Source of the DNA: UBA7803 sp041395905
GTDB taxonomy: Bacteria > Pseudomonadota > Gammaproteobacteria > Pseudomonadales > Azotimanducaceae
Assembly: GCA_041395905.1 (NCBI GenBank)
Contig: JAWKZP010000006.1
Location: 124,001 to 188,000 of the forward strand
DNA length: 64,000 bases
Direction of reading: 5' to 3'
Positions 26,119 through 34,078 of this stretch are shown one piece after another. The notes below the pieces were generated by a model. It saw only the letters and a list, made by a program, of their open reading frames with translations. It did no database searches and had not been told where the DNA came from. Each line of letters starts with the position of its first letter. The first letter of the stretch is position 1. The position numbers and the translations under genes are program-made.

Positions 26119-26918
26119 CGCGTCGCCTGCACGTCGTCGGCTGCCACCGCAGCGGCACGACGCTGATGATGGAGCTGCTCTGGTACGCCTTCGAATTCAG
26201 CGGCCGCGCGGCTCACGAGGTGTCGCTGTTCGAACCGATACCACCGGGTCAGAGCCTCTATCTCAGCAAGAAGCCGCCGGACACCACGCGCATCGAGCAG
26301 GCCTTCCGCTCCGATCCCGAGCTGTTCGTGATTGCCATGCTGCGCGATCCGCGCGCGGTGATCTGCAGCCGGCACCCGAACCGGCCGGACGTCTACTTCT
26401 CCGGCTTCCGGCGCTGGCGCGAGTGTGCCCTGGCCATCGAGCGTCTGCGCGGACACCCGCGCTTTCTGCTGGTGCGCTACGAGGATCTCGTCACGGCGCC
26501 GGATCAGGTGCAGGATGCCATCGCCGCGCGCTTCGCCTTTCTGCGTGCGAAGGCGCGCTTCGCGCAGTTTCCCGAAGGCGCTGAGGTGCCTGAGAATGCC
26601 CGCGCCTCGCTGCTCGGCGTGCGACCGTTCGATGTCTCCCGCATCGACGGCTGGCGCGGGCATCTGCCCAGGGTCAAGGGTCAGCTGCAAGCGCACCCGG
26701 ACCTGCCTGGCCATCTCGTGCGGCTCGGCTACGAGGCAGACGACGCCTGGGTTTCCGACCTCGACCGGATCCGTGCCTATACTCAGAAGTACAAGGACGA
26801 GGCGCCGCATCCGCTGAAGCGCGCCGAGGCCGAATTGCGTTACTGGCTGAAGACGCGCCGCTACCTGCGGCAGCGGTCCGGCACGGCGTCGGCTGCATCC
26901 GAAACGGGAAGCAGTTAA
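26112..26918 (+). CDS. Sulfotransferase-like P-loop protein
   Basis: The N-terminal CHRSGTTL is the 5'-phosphosulfate loop and RDPRAVICSRHP the 3'-phosphate-binding strand of PAPS-dependent sulfotransferases; RYEDLVTAP follows as expected. The acceptor substrate is unknown. The GTG start lies inside the end of the AceE-like gene, so the two are translated together. The tail beyond residue 240 is basic and probably disordered. Confidence 0.83.
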   Translation: MLTRRLHVVGCHRSGTTLMMELLWYAFEFSGRAAHEVSLFEPIPPGQSLYLSKKPPDTTRIEQAFRSDPELFVIAMLRDPRAVICSRHPNRPDVYFSGFRRWRECALAIERLRGHPRFLLVRYEDLVTAPDQVQDAIAARFAFLRAKARFAQFPEGAEVPENARASLLGVRPFDVSRIDGWRGHLPRVKGQLQAHPDLPGHLVRLGYEADDAWVSDLDRIRAYTQKYKDEAPHPLKRAEAELRYWLKTRRYLRQRSGTASAASETGSS

Positions 26919-26974
26919 CACATCTGCCGGATCCGCGCGGACATACTTCTGGGAGCGCCTGGTCGAGCTTGGCG

Positions 26975-27643
26975 ATGGATTTCCGCTTTTCTCAGTTCGA
27001 GATAGTCACCGGCACGGGTTCGCTGTTCCTGTGTCTGCTCTTCGTGTGTCTGTTTCTCGAAGCACCTGCCATTCAGAACGAGATAGGCAGCGCCGCCGCC
27101 GAGGCCGTGCGCCAGCAGGATCTGTTCTGGGCGAGCTCCGAAGCCCACGGCCAGCGACTCGTGCTGACGGGCGCCGCACCCGACTATCTGGCAAAACAGA
27201 AGGCTGGTCAGATCGCTGCTGCCATCCGTGGCGTGACGGCGGTGGACAACCAGATCGCCATCATCGGCGAGGCCGGTACCTGCCAGCTCAAGCTCGACGA
27301 GCTGCTCAAGGATCGTGCGGTGACCTTCCGGGCCGGGCGCGCGGAGCTCAGTGAAGGCAGCTTTCCGGTTCTCGGCATGGTCGCCAGCGTCGCGCGCAAT
27401 TGCGGTGCTGCGTTCGAGGTGGCCGGACACACGGATGCACGGGGCGATTCGGCGATGAACCAGAAGCTGAGCCAGCGCCGGGCGGAAGTGGTGGTGCGCT
27501 ACCTGGTGCAGAGCGGCGTCGCGCCGGACAAGTTGCGGGCGCAGGGGTATGGCGAAACCCAGCCGATTGCGGACAACGCCACGCCCGAGGGACGAGCGGC
27601 GAACAGTCGGGTGGAGTTCCGGGTGCTGGGAGCGAGCGCGTGA
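26975..27643 (+). CDS. OmpA/BON domain protein
   Basis: A protein with one N-terminal membrane segment (about 10-28), a BON-like domain (about 45-100, 'LVLTGAAPDYLAKQKAGQI...VTAVDNQI') and an OmpA-type peptidoglycan-binding domain (about 115-220) with FEVAGHTDARGD, NQKLSQRRAE and the closing AANSRVEFRV. It should sit in the inner membrane or periplasm and grip peptidoglycan. ATG 26975 is chosen over TTG 26969. The stop overlaps the following coiled-coil gene by 4 bases, so the two products likely act together. Confidence 0.87.
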   Translation: MDFRFSQFEIVTGTGSLFLCLLFVCLFLEAPAIQNEIGSAAAEAVRQQDLFWASSEAHGQRLVLTGAAPDYLAKQKAGQIAAAIRGVTAVDNQIAIIGEAGTCQLKLDELLKDRAVTFRAGRAELSEGSFPVLGMVASVARNCGAAFEVAGHTDARGDSAMNQKLSQRRAEVVVRYLVQSGVAPDKLRAQGYGETQPIADNATPEGRAANSRVEFRVLGASA

Positions 27644-28608
27644 TATTCCTGATCCTGAAGATCTTCGTCTACCTCCTCCTTGCGCTGCTGCTGGGTGCTG
27701 GCGGCGGCTGGCTGCTGCGCAATCTGAACGCGGCCGCCCGCGAAGAGGAACTGCAGCGTCAGGTGATGGACGCCAGGGGCCGTCTGCCGCCGCTCGAGAC
27801 CCGGCTGCGCAGCCAGGAGCAGCGCATCGGCTCGCTGCAGGGTGAGATCAAAGCCGGCGAGGCGCGGCTTGCCGAGCTGGTCGGCACGCTGCGCGAGCGC
27901 GAAGCGACCCTGGTCGAACGGGAGCGCGCGCTCGAGCAGCTCAAGCAGCGCCTGGGCAGCGGCGCCGGAACGCGGGCCGCCGACACGTCCGCAACCTCCG
28001 CCGACGAGGGCAGCCTGGAGCTGGTCGACGCCATGGATCAGGAGGTGGCGCGGGCTACGTCGGCGGATCCCGACGACGTGCTGGCGGTCACCGGCACCGG
28101 CGCGTCCCAGCCGGGGGCCGAGCTGACCGCCGCCAATGCCGACCTGGCAGCTCAGGTGACGGCGCTGGAACGGTCGCTGCAGGCGGCCCGTACGGAAATC
28201 ACGCAGCTGCGCGATCAGGAAGCGGCGCTGCGCGCCGAGCTCGCGGCAACCAGCCCGGCAGCCTCGGCGCCCGCCGCGGAGGCGGCGACACCGGCCGCTG
28301 CAGGCTCTGGCGAGCGCCAGCGCCTGGCGGCGCTGGAAACGGAAGTGGCGGATCTGCGCAGCGCCCTCGCCCGCGCCGAGCAGGCCGTGGGGCGGGAGCA
28401 GCGGCGGGTGCAGGAACTCGAGCGCGAACGCGAGCTGCAGACGCGCTCACTGCAGGTTCTGCACCAGCAGCTCGAGCTGGCCCGGGAGCAGCGCGCCGCA
28501 CTGGTTAGAGCCGACCCAGCGCCTCTGCTTCCTGAAGTGATCTCCTCGACCAGTGCCCGGGCGGCCCGCTCCGGCTGCCGCCGGGTCGCCGAGTTGCCGC
28601 GATTTTGA
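27640..28608 (+). CDS. Membrane-anchored coiled-coil protein, C-terminus possibly altered
   Basis: I do not recognise a family. One N-terminal helix (about 3-25, ending in GGGWLLRNL) is followed by two long Glu/Arg/Leu-rich coiled coils (about 35-105 and 165-285) separated by acidic and Ala/Pro-rich linkers. The GTG start overlaps the OmpA/BON stop, suggesting a partner role at the cell wall. The last 35 or so residues turn Ser/Arg/Pro-rich and lie antisense to a convergent small gene, so the native C-terminus may have been lost. Confidence 0.75.
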   Translation: MIFLILKIFVYLLLALLLGAGGGWLLRNLNAAAREEELQRQVMDARGRLPPLETRLRSQEQRIGSLQGEIKAGEARLAELVGTLREREATLVERERALEQLKQRLGSGAGTRAADTSATSADEGSLELVDAMDQEVARATSADPDDVLAVTGTGASQPGAELTAANADLAAQVTALERSLQAARTEITQLRDQEAALRAELAATSPAASAPAAEAATPAAAGSGERQRLAALETEVADLRSALARAEQAVGREQRRVQELERERELQTRSLQVLHQQLELAREQRAALVRADPAPLLPEVISSTSARAARSGCRRVAELPRF

Positions 28609-28715
28609 GTTGATCCCGGGATGCGGGCGATCAGCGTCTGCCCGGATACCGAGTACACCGCCGAGTAGCGGCGCCCTTTGAACTGCAGCGGCAGTTGCGT
28701 GGTTGCCGTGGCCAT
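28215..28715 (-). CDS. Small protein with a run-on C-terminus
   Basis: From the ATG at 28715, with GGGAG upstream, about 65 residues read like a real small protein: 'LPLQFKGRRYSAVYSVSGQT', then 'STQNRGNSATRR' and 'PERAARALVEEI', similar to short uncharacterised proteins of proteobacteria. Beyond about residue 65 the frame becomes Ser/Arg/Cys-rich antisense of the coiled-coil gene and continues to 28215. The native stop seems to be missing. Only the first 200 bases or so are supported as a gene. Confidence 0.4.
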   Translation of the reverse strand: MATATTQLPLQFKGRRYSAVYSVSGQTLIARIPGSTQNRGNSATRRQPERAARALVEEITSGSRGAGSALTSAARCSRASSSCWCRTCSERVCSSRSRSSSCTRRCSRPTACSARARALRRSATSVSSAARRWRSPEPAAAGVAASAAGAEAAGLVAASSARSAAS

Positions 28716-28746
28716 GGCACCTGTTTCTCCCTTTTCTGATGCGCTC

Positions 28747-28962
28747 TCAGAAGAACCGGCGCAGCAGCTGCGCCAGCAGGGAAACTACCACAGAGACCAC
28801 CAGCATGGAGGTCAGCGGAAAGTAGAAAGACCCCCCCGGACGCTCGATGCGGATGTCCCCCGGCAGGCGCCCGAACCAGCTCAGCAGTCCGAAGTGCACG
28901 AGCAGGCCGAGCAGCATGATGGCGGCGCCCGCCACCAGCAGCCACTTACCGGGATCCGGCAT
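28747..28962 (-). CDS. DUF2905 small membrane protein
   Basis: This 71-residue protein has two membrane helices and the family signature 'GRLPGDIRIERPGGSFYFPL' between them, which identifies DUF2905. Function unknown. The ATG at 28962 gives the family start; the frame extends upstream without homology. It overlaps the end of the upstream MFS gene by 17 bases and is probably translated with it. Confidence 0.9.
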   Translation of the reverse strand: MPDPGKWLLVAGAAIMLLGLLVHFGLLSWFGRLPGDIRIERPGGSFYFPLTSMLVVSVVVSLLAQLLRRFF

Positions 28963-30313
28963 GGCCGCCCGCCGGGGCGCTGCCTGCATCGGCATGGGCC
29001 GGAACCGCCGCCGCGCCGCTCGGCGGGTCCGCCGGCGCCGCGGAAGGTTGCAGCGCGCCCGGGTGCTCTCCAGTGCCGACGCCGCGTCCATCGAGGTTGC
29101 GGATCAGCGGCTGAGTGACGGCCAGCATTGCGATGCACGCCAGATGCACCGCGCACGCAAGCCAGACGGCGCTGGTGGGTGTCAGCTGCTCGGCCAGGGC
29201 GCCGAGAATCAGCCCCCCGAGCGGCATCAGGCTGAACCCCATGGAGTGGATGCCCATAACCCGGCCGCGCAGCCGGTCCGGCACAGACAGCTGCAGCACC
29301 GTCATAGAGCTGATCATGAACACCGACGCACAGGCGGATGCGCAGAAAACCACCACCAGCGCAGGATAGAACCAGCCCGCACCGGACAGCGCCGCGAACA
29401 GCATGATGGCCGCCGACGACAGCGCTGAGCCGCTCAACATCATCACACCCAGGCGCGGATAGTCGTGCACGCTGCCGAGCAGCAGCGTGCCCACCACGGA
29501 GCCGACGCCGCCGGCCGACAGGAGGTAACCGTAGCCGGTCTCCCCGGCGTTCATCATGGCCGAGAACACCGGCATGATCTGCACGTAGGACTGGGCGAAC
29601 AACATGCTGACGAACGTCAGCAGAATCAGGTAGCGGAACAGCTGCTGGTGCCAGATGTAGCCGATGCCTTCGCGCACCTGCTGCCAGGCCGAGCCGCTGG
29701 CCGGTTCCGAGGGCCGCACCGGAATGCTGGTGATCACCGAGAACATGGTGAAAAAACCCAGCGATCCCAGGGCGAACAGCACCCAGGTATCGGTCACCGC
29801 GATGAGCAGGCCGCCCAGCGCCGGTATCGCCATCCGGGTGGCCTGCCAGATGAACGAGTTGAGCGCCACGGCGCTCATGAACGCCTCGCGCTCCACCAGC
29901 TGCGGGTACACGGATACGCGAACCGGCCAGTCGAGGCCGGTGATCAGCGACACCAGCGCCGCCACCGTGAGCACGTGCCACACCGCCACCTGCCCGGTGC
30001 CGTCCAGCCAGGCCAGCAACCCCAGCAGCAGGGTGATCGACAGCGACGTGGACATCAGGATGCGTCGCTTGTCGAAACGGTCGGCGATGACCCCACCGGC
30101 CAGGGTCATCAGAATGTTCGGCAGCGCCGCGGCGGCGCCGAGCACGCCCAGCAGCACGGCGGATCCCGACAGCTTGTAGATCAGCCAGCCCTGCGCCAGG
30201 GTAATGAGCTGGGTGGCGCCTACCGAGGCGAAGGAAGCCAGCCAGTATCTGCGGTAAAGTCTGGATCCCAGCGCCGGATACCGGTGCAGTACGAGTGTTG
30301 CGAAGCCAGTCAT
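28946..30313 (-). CDS. MFS transporter (enterobactin-exporter-like family)
   Basis: A 12-helix major facilitator of the MFS_3 type. The loop after helix 2 reads GGVIADRFDKRR, the classic MFS signature, and the second half has 'DRLRGRVMGIHSMGF'. It opens 'YRRYWLASFASVGATQLITLAQGWLIY' (split over helix 1), as in EntS-like exporters. The substrate is unknown. A Pro/Ala-rich tail of about 45 residues follows helix 12. It diverges from the gene at 30340 with only 26 bases between the start codons. Confidence 0.88.
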   Translation of the reverse strand: MTGFATLVLHRYPALGSRLYRRYWLASFASVGATQLITLAQGWLIYKLSGSAVLLGVLGAAAALPNILMTLAGGVIADRFDKRRILMSTSLSITLLLGLLAWLDGTGQVAVWHVLTVAALVSLITGLDWPVRVSVYPQLVEREAFMSAVALNSFIWQATRMAIPALGGLLIAVTDTWVLFALGSLGFFTMFSVITSIPVRPSEPASGSAWQQVREGIGYIWHQQLFRYLILLTFVSMLFAQSYVQIMPVFSAMMNAGETGYGYLLSAGGVGSVVGTLLLGSVHDYPRLGVMMLSGSALSSAAIMLFAALSGAGWFYPALVVVFCASACASVFMISSMTVLQLSVPDRLRGRVMGIHSMGFSLMPLGGLILGALAEQLTPTSAVWLACAVHLACIAMLAVTQPLIRNLDGRGVGTGEHPGALQPSAAPADPPSGAAAVPAHADAGSAPAGGHAGSR

Positions 30314-30339
30314 GTCGTGTCTCAGGGAGGGCCGCTAGT

Positions 30340-31137
30340 ATGCCCCGCAAGTCGGGACCCGGGCCAGCACGGTGCGCGCCGGGCGCTGCAGCCGACATTG
30401 CCGGTCTCAGGTTCGCGAGCAAGGAGCAGGCCCGCCAGTGGGCCTGGGATCGACTCCAATCGGAGGGCCTGGCACGGTTTCCGTTCCCGCCCCATGGCAG
30501 GATTCCCAACTTCGCCGGTGCCGAGGTCGCGGCGGCGCGTCTGTTCGAGCAACCACCCTGGTGCGATGCCAGGGCGATCAAGGTCAATCCGGACTCGCCT
30601 CAGCTGCACGTGCGGCGCCTGGCACTGGAGCGCGGCGTGCGGGTGTACGTACCGACACCGAAGCTCGCCGGCGGCTTCAACCTGCTCGATCCGGCACGCA
30701 TTCCGTCCGACTGCTACGCTGCTGCCTCGGCGCTGAACACCATGGCCCGGTGGGCGCAGCCCGTCGCGCTCGATCGGATCGAGGCGCTCGATGCCATCGT
30801 CACCGGCTGCGCTGCCGTGACGCCCGGCGGCAAGCGCTGCGGCAAGGGCGCCGGCTACAGCGATCTGGAGTACGCGATTCTGCGCGAGCTGGGCCATCCA
30901 CCCGTTCCGGTGGCGACCACGGTGCACGACGTACAGGTGGTGGCCGACTTTCCGGTGGACAGCAACGACCTGCCGCTCGCGCTGATCTGCACACCCACTC
31001 GAACGCTCCGGGTCGCAGATCCGCTGCCGGCACCGGAAGGCGTGGAATGGCATCGTCTCAACGCGGCTGACCTGGCGGCAATGCCGGTGCTCGGCGAGCT
31101 GCGTGCGCTGCGCGGCGGCGCCGGAGGTGCATCATGA
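30340..31137 (+). CDS. 5-formyltetrahydrofolate cyclo-ligase family protein (MTHFSD-like)
   Basis: The 265-residue protein resembles MTHFS-domain proteins: 'PHGRIPNFAGAEVAAARL', 'AIKVNPDSPQLHVRRLAL' and the C-terminal GGKRCGKGAGYSDLEYA. Canonical cyclo-ligase (about 190 residues) converts 5-formyl- to 5,10-methenyl-tetrahydrofolate; this longer branch is poorly characterised and may act differently. ATG at 30340 has AGGGAGG nine bases upstream; the longer frame is rejected. The stop overlaps the next gene (ATGA). Confidence 0.85.
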   Translation: MPRKSGPGPARCAPGAAADIAGLRFASKEQARQWAWDRLQSEGLARFPFPPHGRIPNFAGAEVAAARLFEQPPWCDARAIKVNPDSPQLHVRRLALERGVRVYVPTPKLAGGFNLLDPARIPSDCYAAASALNTMARWAQPVALDRIEALDAIVTGCAAVTPGGKRCGKGAGYSDLEYAILRELGHPPVPVATTVHDVQVVADFPVDSNDLPLALICTPTRTLRVADPLPAPEGVEWHRLNAADLAAMPVLGELRALRGGAGGAS

Positions 31138-32453
31138 GCGCCGGAACCCGGTTTGCCGACCCGCGTGTGCTGCTGCTCGCGTTGCTCGGCTGGGCGTTTG
31201 CGGTATCCACGGCCGCCGCCGAGGTCCCAGCCCCGATGCAGGCCGGCGACCCGGCTCCGGTTGCGGGGCAGCCGCAACCGGTGGTGATCCTGCTGTCGTG
31301 GGACGGTCTGCGCCACGATTTCCCGGATCTGGGTGATTACCCGGCGCTGCGTCGGATCGAGCAGCAGGGCGCGCGCGCCGAGCGCCTCACGCCGGTGTTC
31401 CCGGCCAATACCTTTCCCGGTCACGTGTCGCTGGCTACCGGTACCTATCCGGATCGTCACGGCATCGTCGACAACGACTTCCTGGATCGGGACGCCGGTG
31501 CCTACCACATGAGCGGCGATGCCAACTGGCTGCAGGCGGAACCGTTGTGGATCGCTGCCGAGCGCCAGGGCGTGAAAACCGCGACCTATTTCTGGGTGGG
31601 TTCCGAGAACGACTGGCGTGGCCAGGGCACCAGCTACCGCATCGCGCCGTTCGACGGCAGCCGTCCGGAGGCGGAGAAGGTCGATCAGATTCTGGCGTGG
31701 CTGGCGCTGCCGCAGGCCCAGCGCCCGCGCCTGATCATGAGCTACTGGGCCGGCGCCGACAATCCGGGGCACCGCTACGGACCCGACAGCGACGAGGTGA
31801 AGCAGCGTATCGGGCAGCAGGACGCGCAGCTCGGGCGTCTGCTGGACGGGCTCGACCGGCTCGCAGCCTGGCCCTACACCACGCTGCTGCTGGTGAGCGA
31901 CCACGGCATGGCGCCTGCCGGCCGTTACCTCGACCTCAGCGGCGCGCTGGAAGATGCGGGAATCCGGGCGACGGTCATGGGCGGCGGCGTGGCCAATGTG
32001 TACCTGGAGGATCCCGCTCAGCTGCCCGAGGCGCTTACGGTGGCGCGTTCGGTGGTCGCAGGCCTCGAAGACGCCCGCGTGTACGCGCGTGGTGCGATCC
32101 CGGCGGAGCTGCGCGTCGCTCATCCGACGCGCATCGGCGATCTCGTGGTGCTGGCGCAGTCGCCCTATGCGTTCTCGCGCCCGGGGGGTTGGCGCGGGCC
32201 GCTGATGAACCTCATGGCCTGGCTGGGCTTCGGCTTCGGCGGGCACGGCTATGATCCCGCGTCCCCCGACATGGGGGCGACGTTCATGGCCATGGGTCGC
32301 GGCGTACCCGCCGGGCTGCATCTGCCGGCGCTCCATCAGATCGACGTGGCGCCCACCGCGGCGCGGCTGCTGGGTATCCAGGCACCGCGCGATTCCGAGG
32401 GTCGACCCATCGCCGGCATCGACGCGGCGGCGCTCTCGGAGCAGCGCCCATGA
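31134..32453 (+). CDS. Exported nucleotide pyrophosphatase/phosphodiesterase (NPP)
   Basis: An alkaline-phosphatase-superfamily enzyme. D57 in LSWDGLRHD and the nucleophile T93 in FPANTFPGH are the metal site and catalytic residue of NPPs; later metal ligands lie in SDHGMAP and near the C-terminus in GGHGYDP. A signal peptide (about 10-29) sends it to the periplasm. It could split nucleotides, lysophospholipids or phosphodiesters. It overlaps its neighbours by 4 bases on each side, so three genes form one translational unit. Confidence 0.9.
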   Translation: MSAGTRFADPRVLLLALLGWAFAVSTAAAEVPAPMQAGDPAPVAGQPQPVVILLSWDGLRHDFPDLGDYPALRRIEQQGARAERLTPVFPANTFPGHVSLATGTYPDRHGIVDNDFLDRDAGAYHMSGDANWLQAEPLWIAAERQGVKTATYFWVGSENDWRGQGTSYRIAPFDGSRPEAEKVDQILAWLALPQAQRPRLIMSYWAGADNPGHRYGPDSDEVKQRIGQQDAQLGRLLDGLDRLAAWPYTTLLLVSDHGMAPAGRYLDLSGALEDAGIRATVMGGGVANVYLEDPAQLPEALTVARSVVAGLEDARVYARGAIPAELRVAHPTRIGDLVVLAQSPYAFSRPGGWRGPLMNLMAWLGFGFGGHGYDPASPDMGATFMAMGRGVPAGLHLPALHQIDVAPTAARLLGIQAPRDSEGRPIAGIDAAALSEQRP

Positions 32454-34048
32454 AACGTCTGGGCCTCATCCTGTTGCTGGTGATCGGTGTGCCCGCGGTG
32501 GTCGCGGCTGCAGAGCCTTTCAATCCGCTGGAGGCCTCGATTCCCGAGCTGCAGGCCGCCATGGGCGCCGGCCGCACCAGCGCTGCGGCGCTGGTGGACT
32601 ACTACTTCGCGCGCATGGATGCGTTCGACGAAGGTGACACCGGCCTCAACGCCATCGCGGTGCGCAATCCGCGCGCCCGGCAGACGGCGGAGCTGCTCGA
32701 TCGCGAGCGCGCCGAACGCGGTCCGCGGGGTCCGCTGCACGGCATTCCGGTGCTGGTGAAAGACAACTTCGAAACCCGCGGCATGCCCACCTCGGTGGGC
32801 TCGGTGCTGTTCCGGAACTTCGCCCCCGACCGCGACGCGCTGCTGGTGCAGCGCCTGCGCGCAGCGGGTGCGGTGATACTGGGCAAGACCAACATGCACG
32901 AGTTCGCCTACGGCATCACCACCGTGGGCTCAGCCTTCGGTGCTACCCGCAACCCCTACGACCCGTCCCGCAACCCCGGCGGCTCCAGCGGCGGCACCGG
33001 GGCGGCGGTGGCCGCCAACATGGCCGTGTTCGGGCTTGGCTCCGATACCTGCGGCTCGATCCGGATCCCGGCAGCGCACAACGCGCTGGTGGGCCTGCGG
33101 GGCACGCAGGGATTGCTCAGCCGACGCGGCATCGTGCCGCTTTCGCATACTCAGGACATCGGCGGCCCGCTGACCCGGTCGGTGCTCGACCTGGCGCTGG
33201 CGCTGGATGCGCTGGTGGGTTACGACCCGCAGGATCCTCAGACAGCCGACAGCGTTGGTCAGACGCCGCCCGCGTACAGCCGCGCTCTGGATCCGCGCGC
33301 GCTTGAAGGCGCGCGCATCGGCCTGCTCGAAGACCTGCTGCTGCAGGAGCCGGCCGACGCGGCCGTGGCCGACGTGATCGGCCGCGCCGCACATGACATG
33401 GAATCTCTGGGTGCCACCATAGTGCGGGTCAGCATGCCCGGGCTGGTGGCCATGCTGAGTGCGCGCCAGCAGGGCTTCTTCGTGCTGGTGCACGACTTCA
33501 AGACCGACATCAACGCCTACCTCGAAGCCAATCCGGACGCGCCGGTGCACTCGCTGGCGGAGCTGATCGCGGCGGATGCCCACCATCCGCAGATCGACGC
33601 GTCGCTGCGCGCATCCGAAGCCATGACCGACGACAGCCGTTTCGAGTACCTGGAAGCGCTGCAGGAGCGCGCCGGGGTGCGGCGCATGGTGCTGGGGATG
33701 ATGGCCGAGCAGAAGCTCGATGCCATCGCCTACCCGAGCATCCGGCGCGTGGCCGCGCCCATCGGCGAAGAGCAGCCGGGCGGCAACTGCCTGCTGAGTG
33801 CCAACACCGGGTTGCCGGCGCTCACCCTGCCGGCCGGTTTCACGGCCAGCGGCATGCCGGTGGGTATCGAGCTCGTGGCCGAGCCCTGGAGCGAGCCGAA
33901 GCTGCTGTCGCTGGGATTTGCTTTCGAGCAGGGTGGCCCGCGCCGGCGACCACCGCCACTCGGGGTCGAGCCGGGCGCGGCCGCGGCGACAGGCGATGCG
34001 GAGGCTACGCCACCGGCACCTCCCCGCGCCGTGCCGGATCTGGACTGA
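32450..34048 (+). CDS. Exported amidase (amidase signature family)
   Basis: The Ser-cisSer-Lys triad is visible: K104 in VLVKDNF, the cis-serine in NPGGSSGGTG (179-180) and the nucleophile S203 in GSDTCGSIRIPA. The usual TGGS is TCGS here. A signal peptide (about 1-21) indicates a periplasmic enzyme, less common in the family. The substrate amide is unknown. The ATG overlaps the NPP stop. An Ala/Pro-rich tail closes the protein. Confidence 0.9.
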   Translation: MKRLGLILLLVIGVPAVVAAAEPFNPLEASIPELQAAMGAGRTSAAALVDYYFARMDAFDEGDTGLNAIAVRNPRARQTAELLDRERAERGPRGPLHGIPVLVKDNFETRGMPTSVGSVLFRNFAPDRDALLVQRLRAAGAVILGKTNMHEFAYGITTVGSAFGATRNPYDPSRNPGGSSGGTGAAVAANMAVFGLGSDTCGSIRIPAAHNALVGLRGTQGLLSRRGIVPLSHTQDIGGPLTRSVLDLALALDALVGYDPQDPQTADSVGQTPPAYSRALDPRALEGARIGLLEDLLLQEPADAAVADVIGRAAHDMESLGATIVRVSMPGLVAMLSARQQGFFVLVHDFKTDINAYLEANPDAPVHSLAELIAADAHHPQIDASLRASEAMTDDSRFEYLEALQERAGVRRMVLGMMAEQKLDAIAYPSIRRVAAPIGEEQPGGNCLLSANTGLPALTLPAGFTASGMPVGIELVAEPWSEPKLLSLGFAFEQGGPRRRPPPLGVEPGAAAATGDAEATPPAPPRAVPDLD

Positions 34049-34078
34049 GCCGGTCGGCCGACCGGAGGAGCGAAGAAC

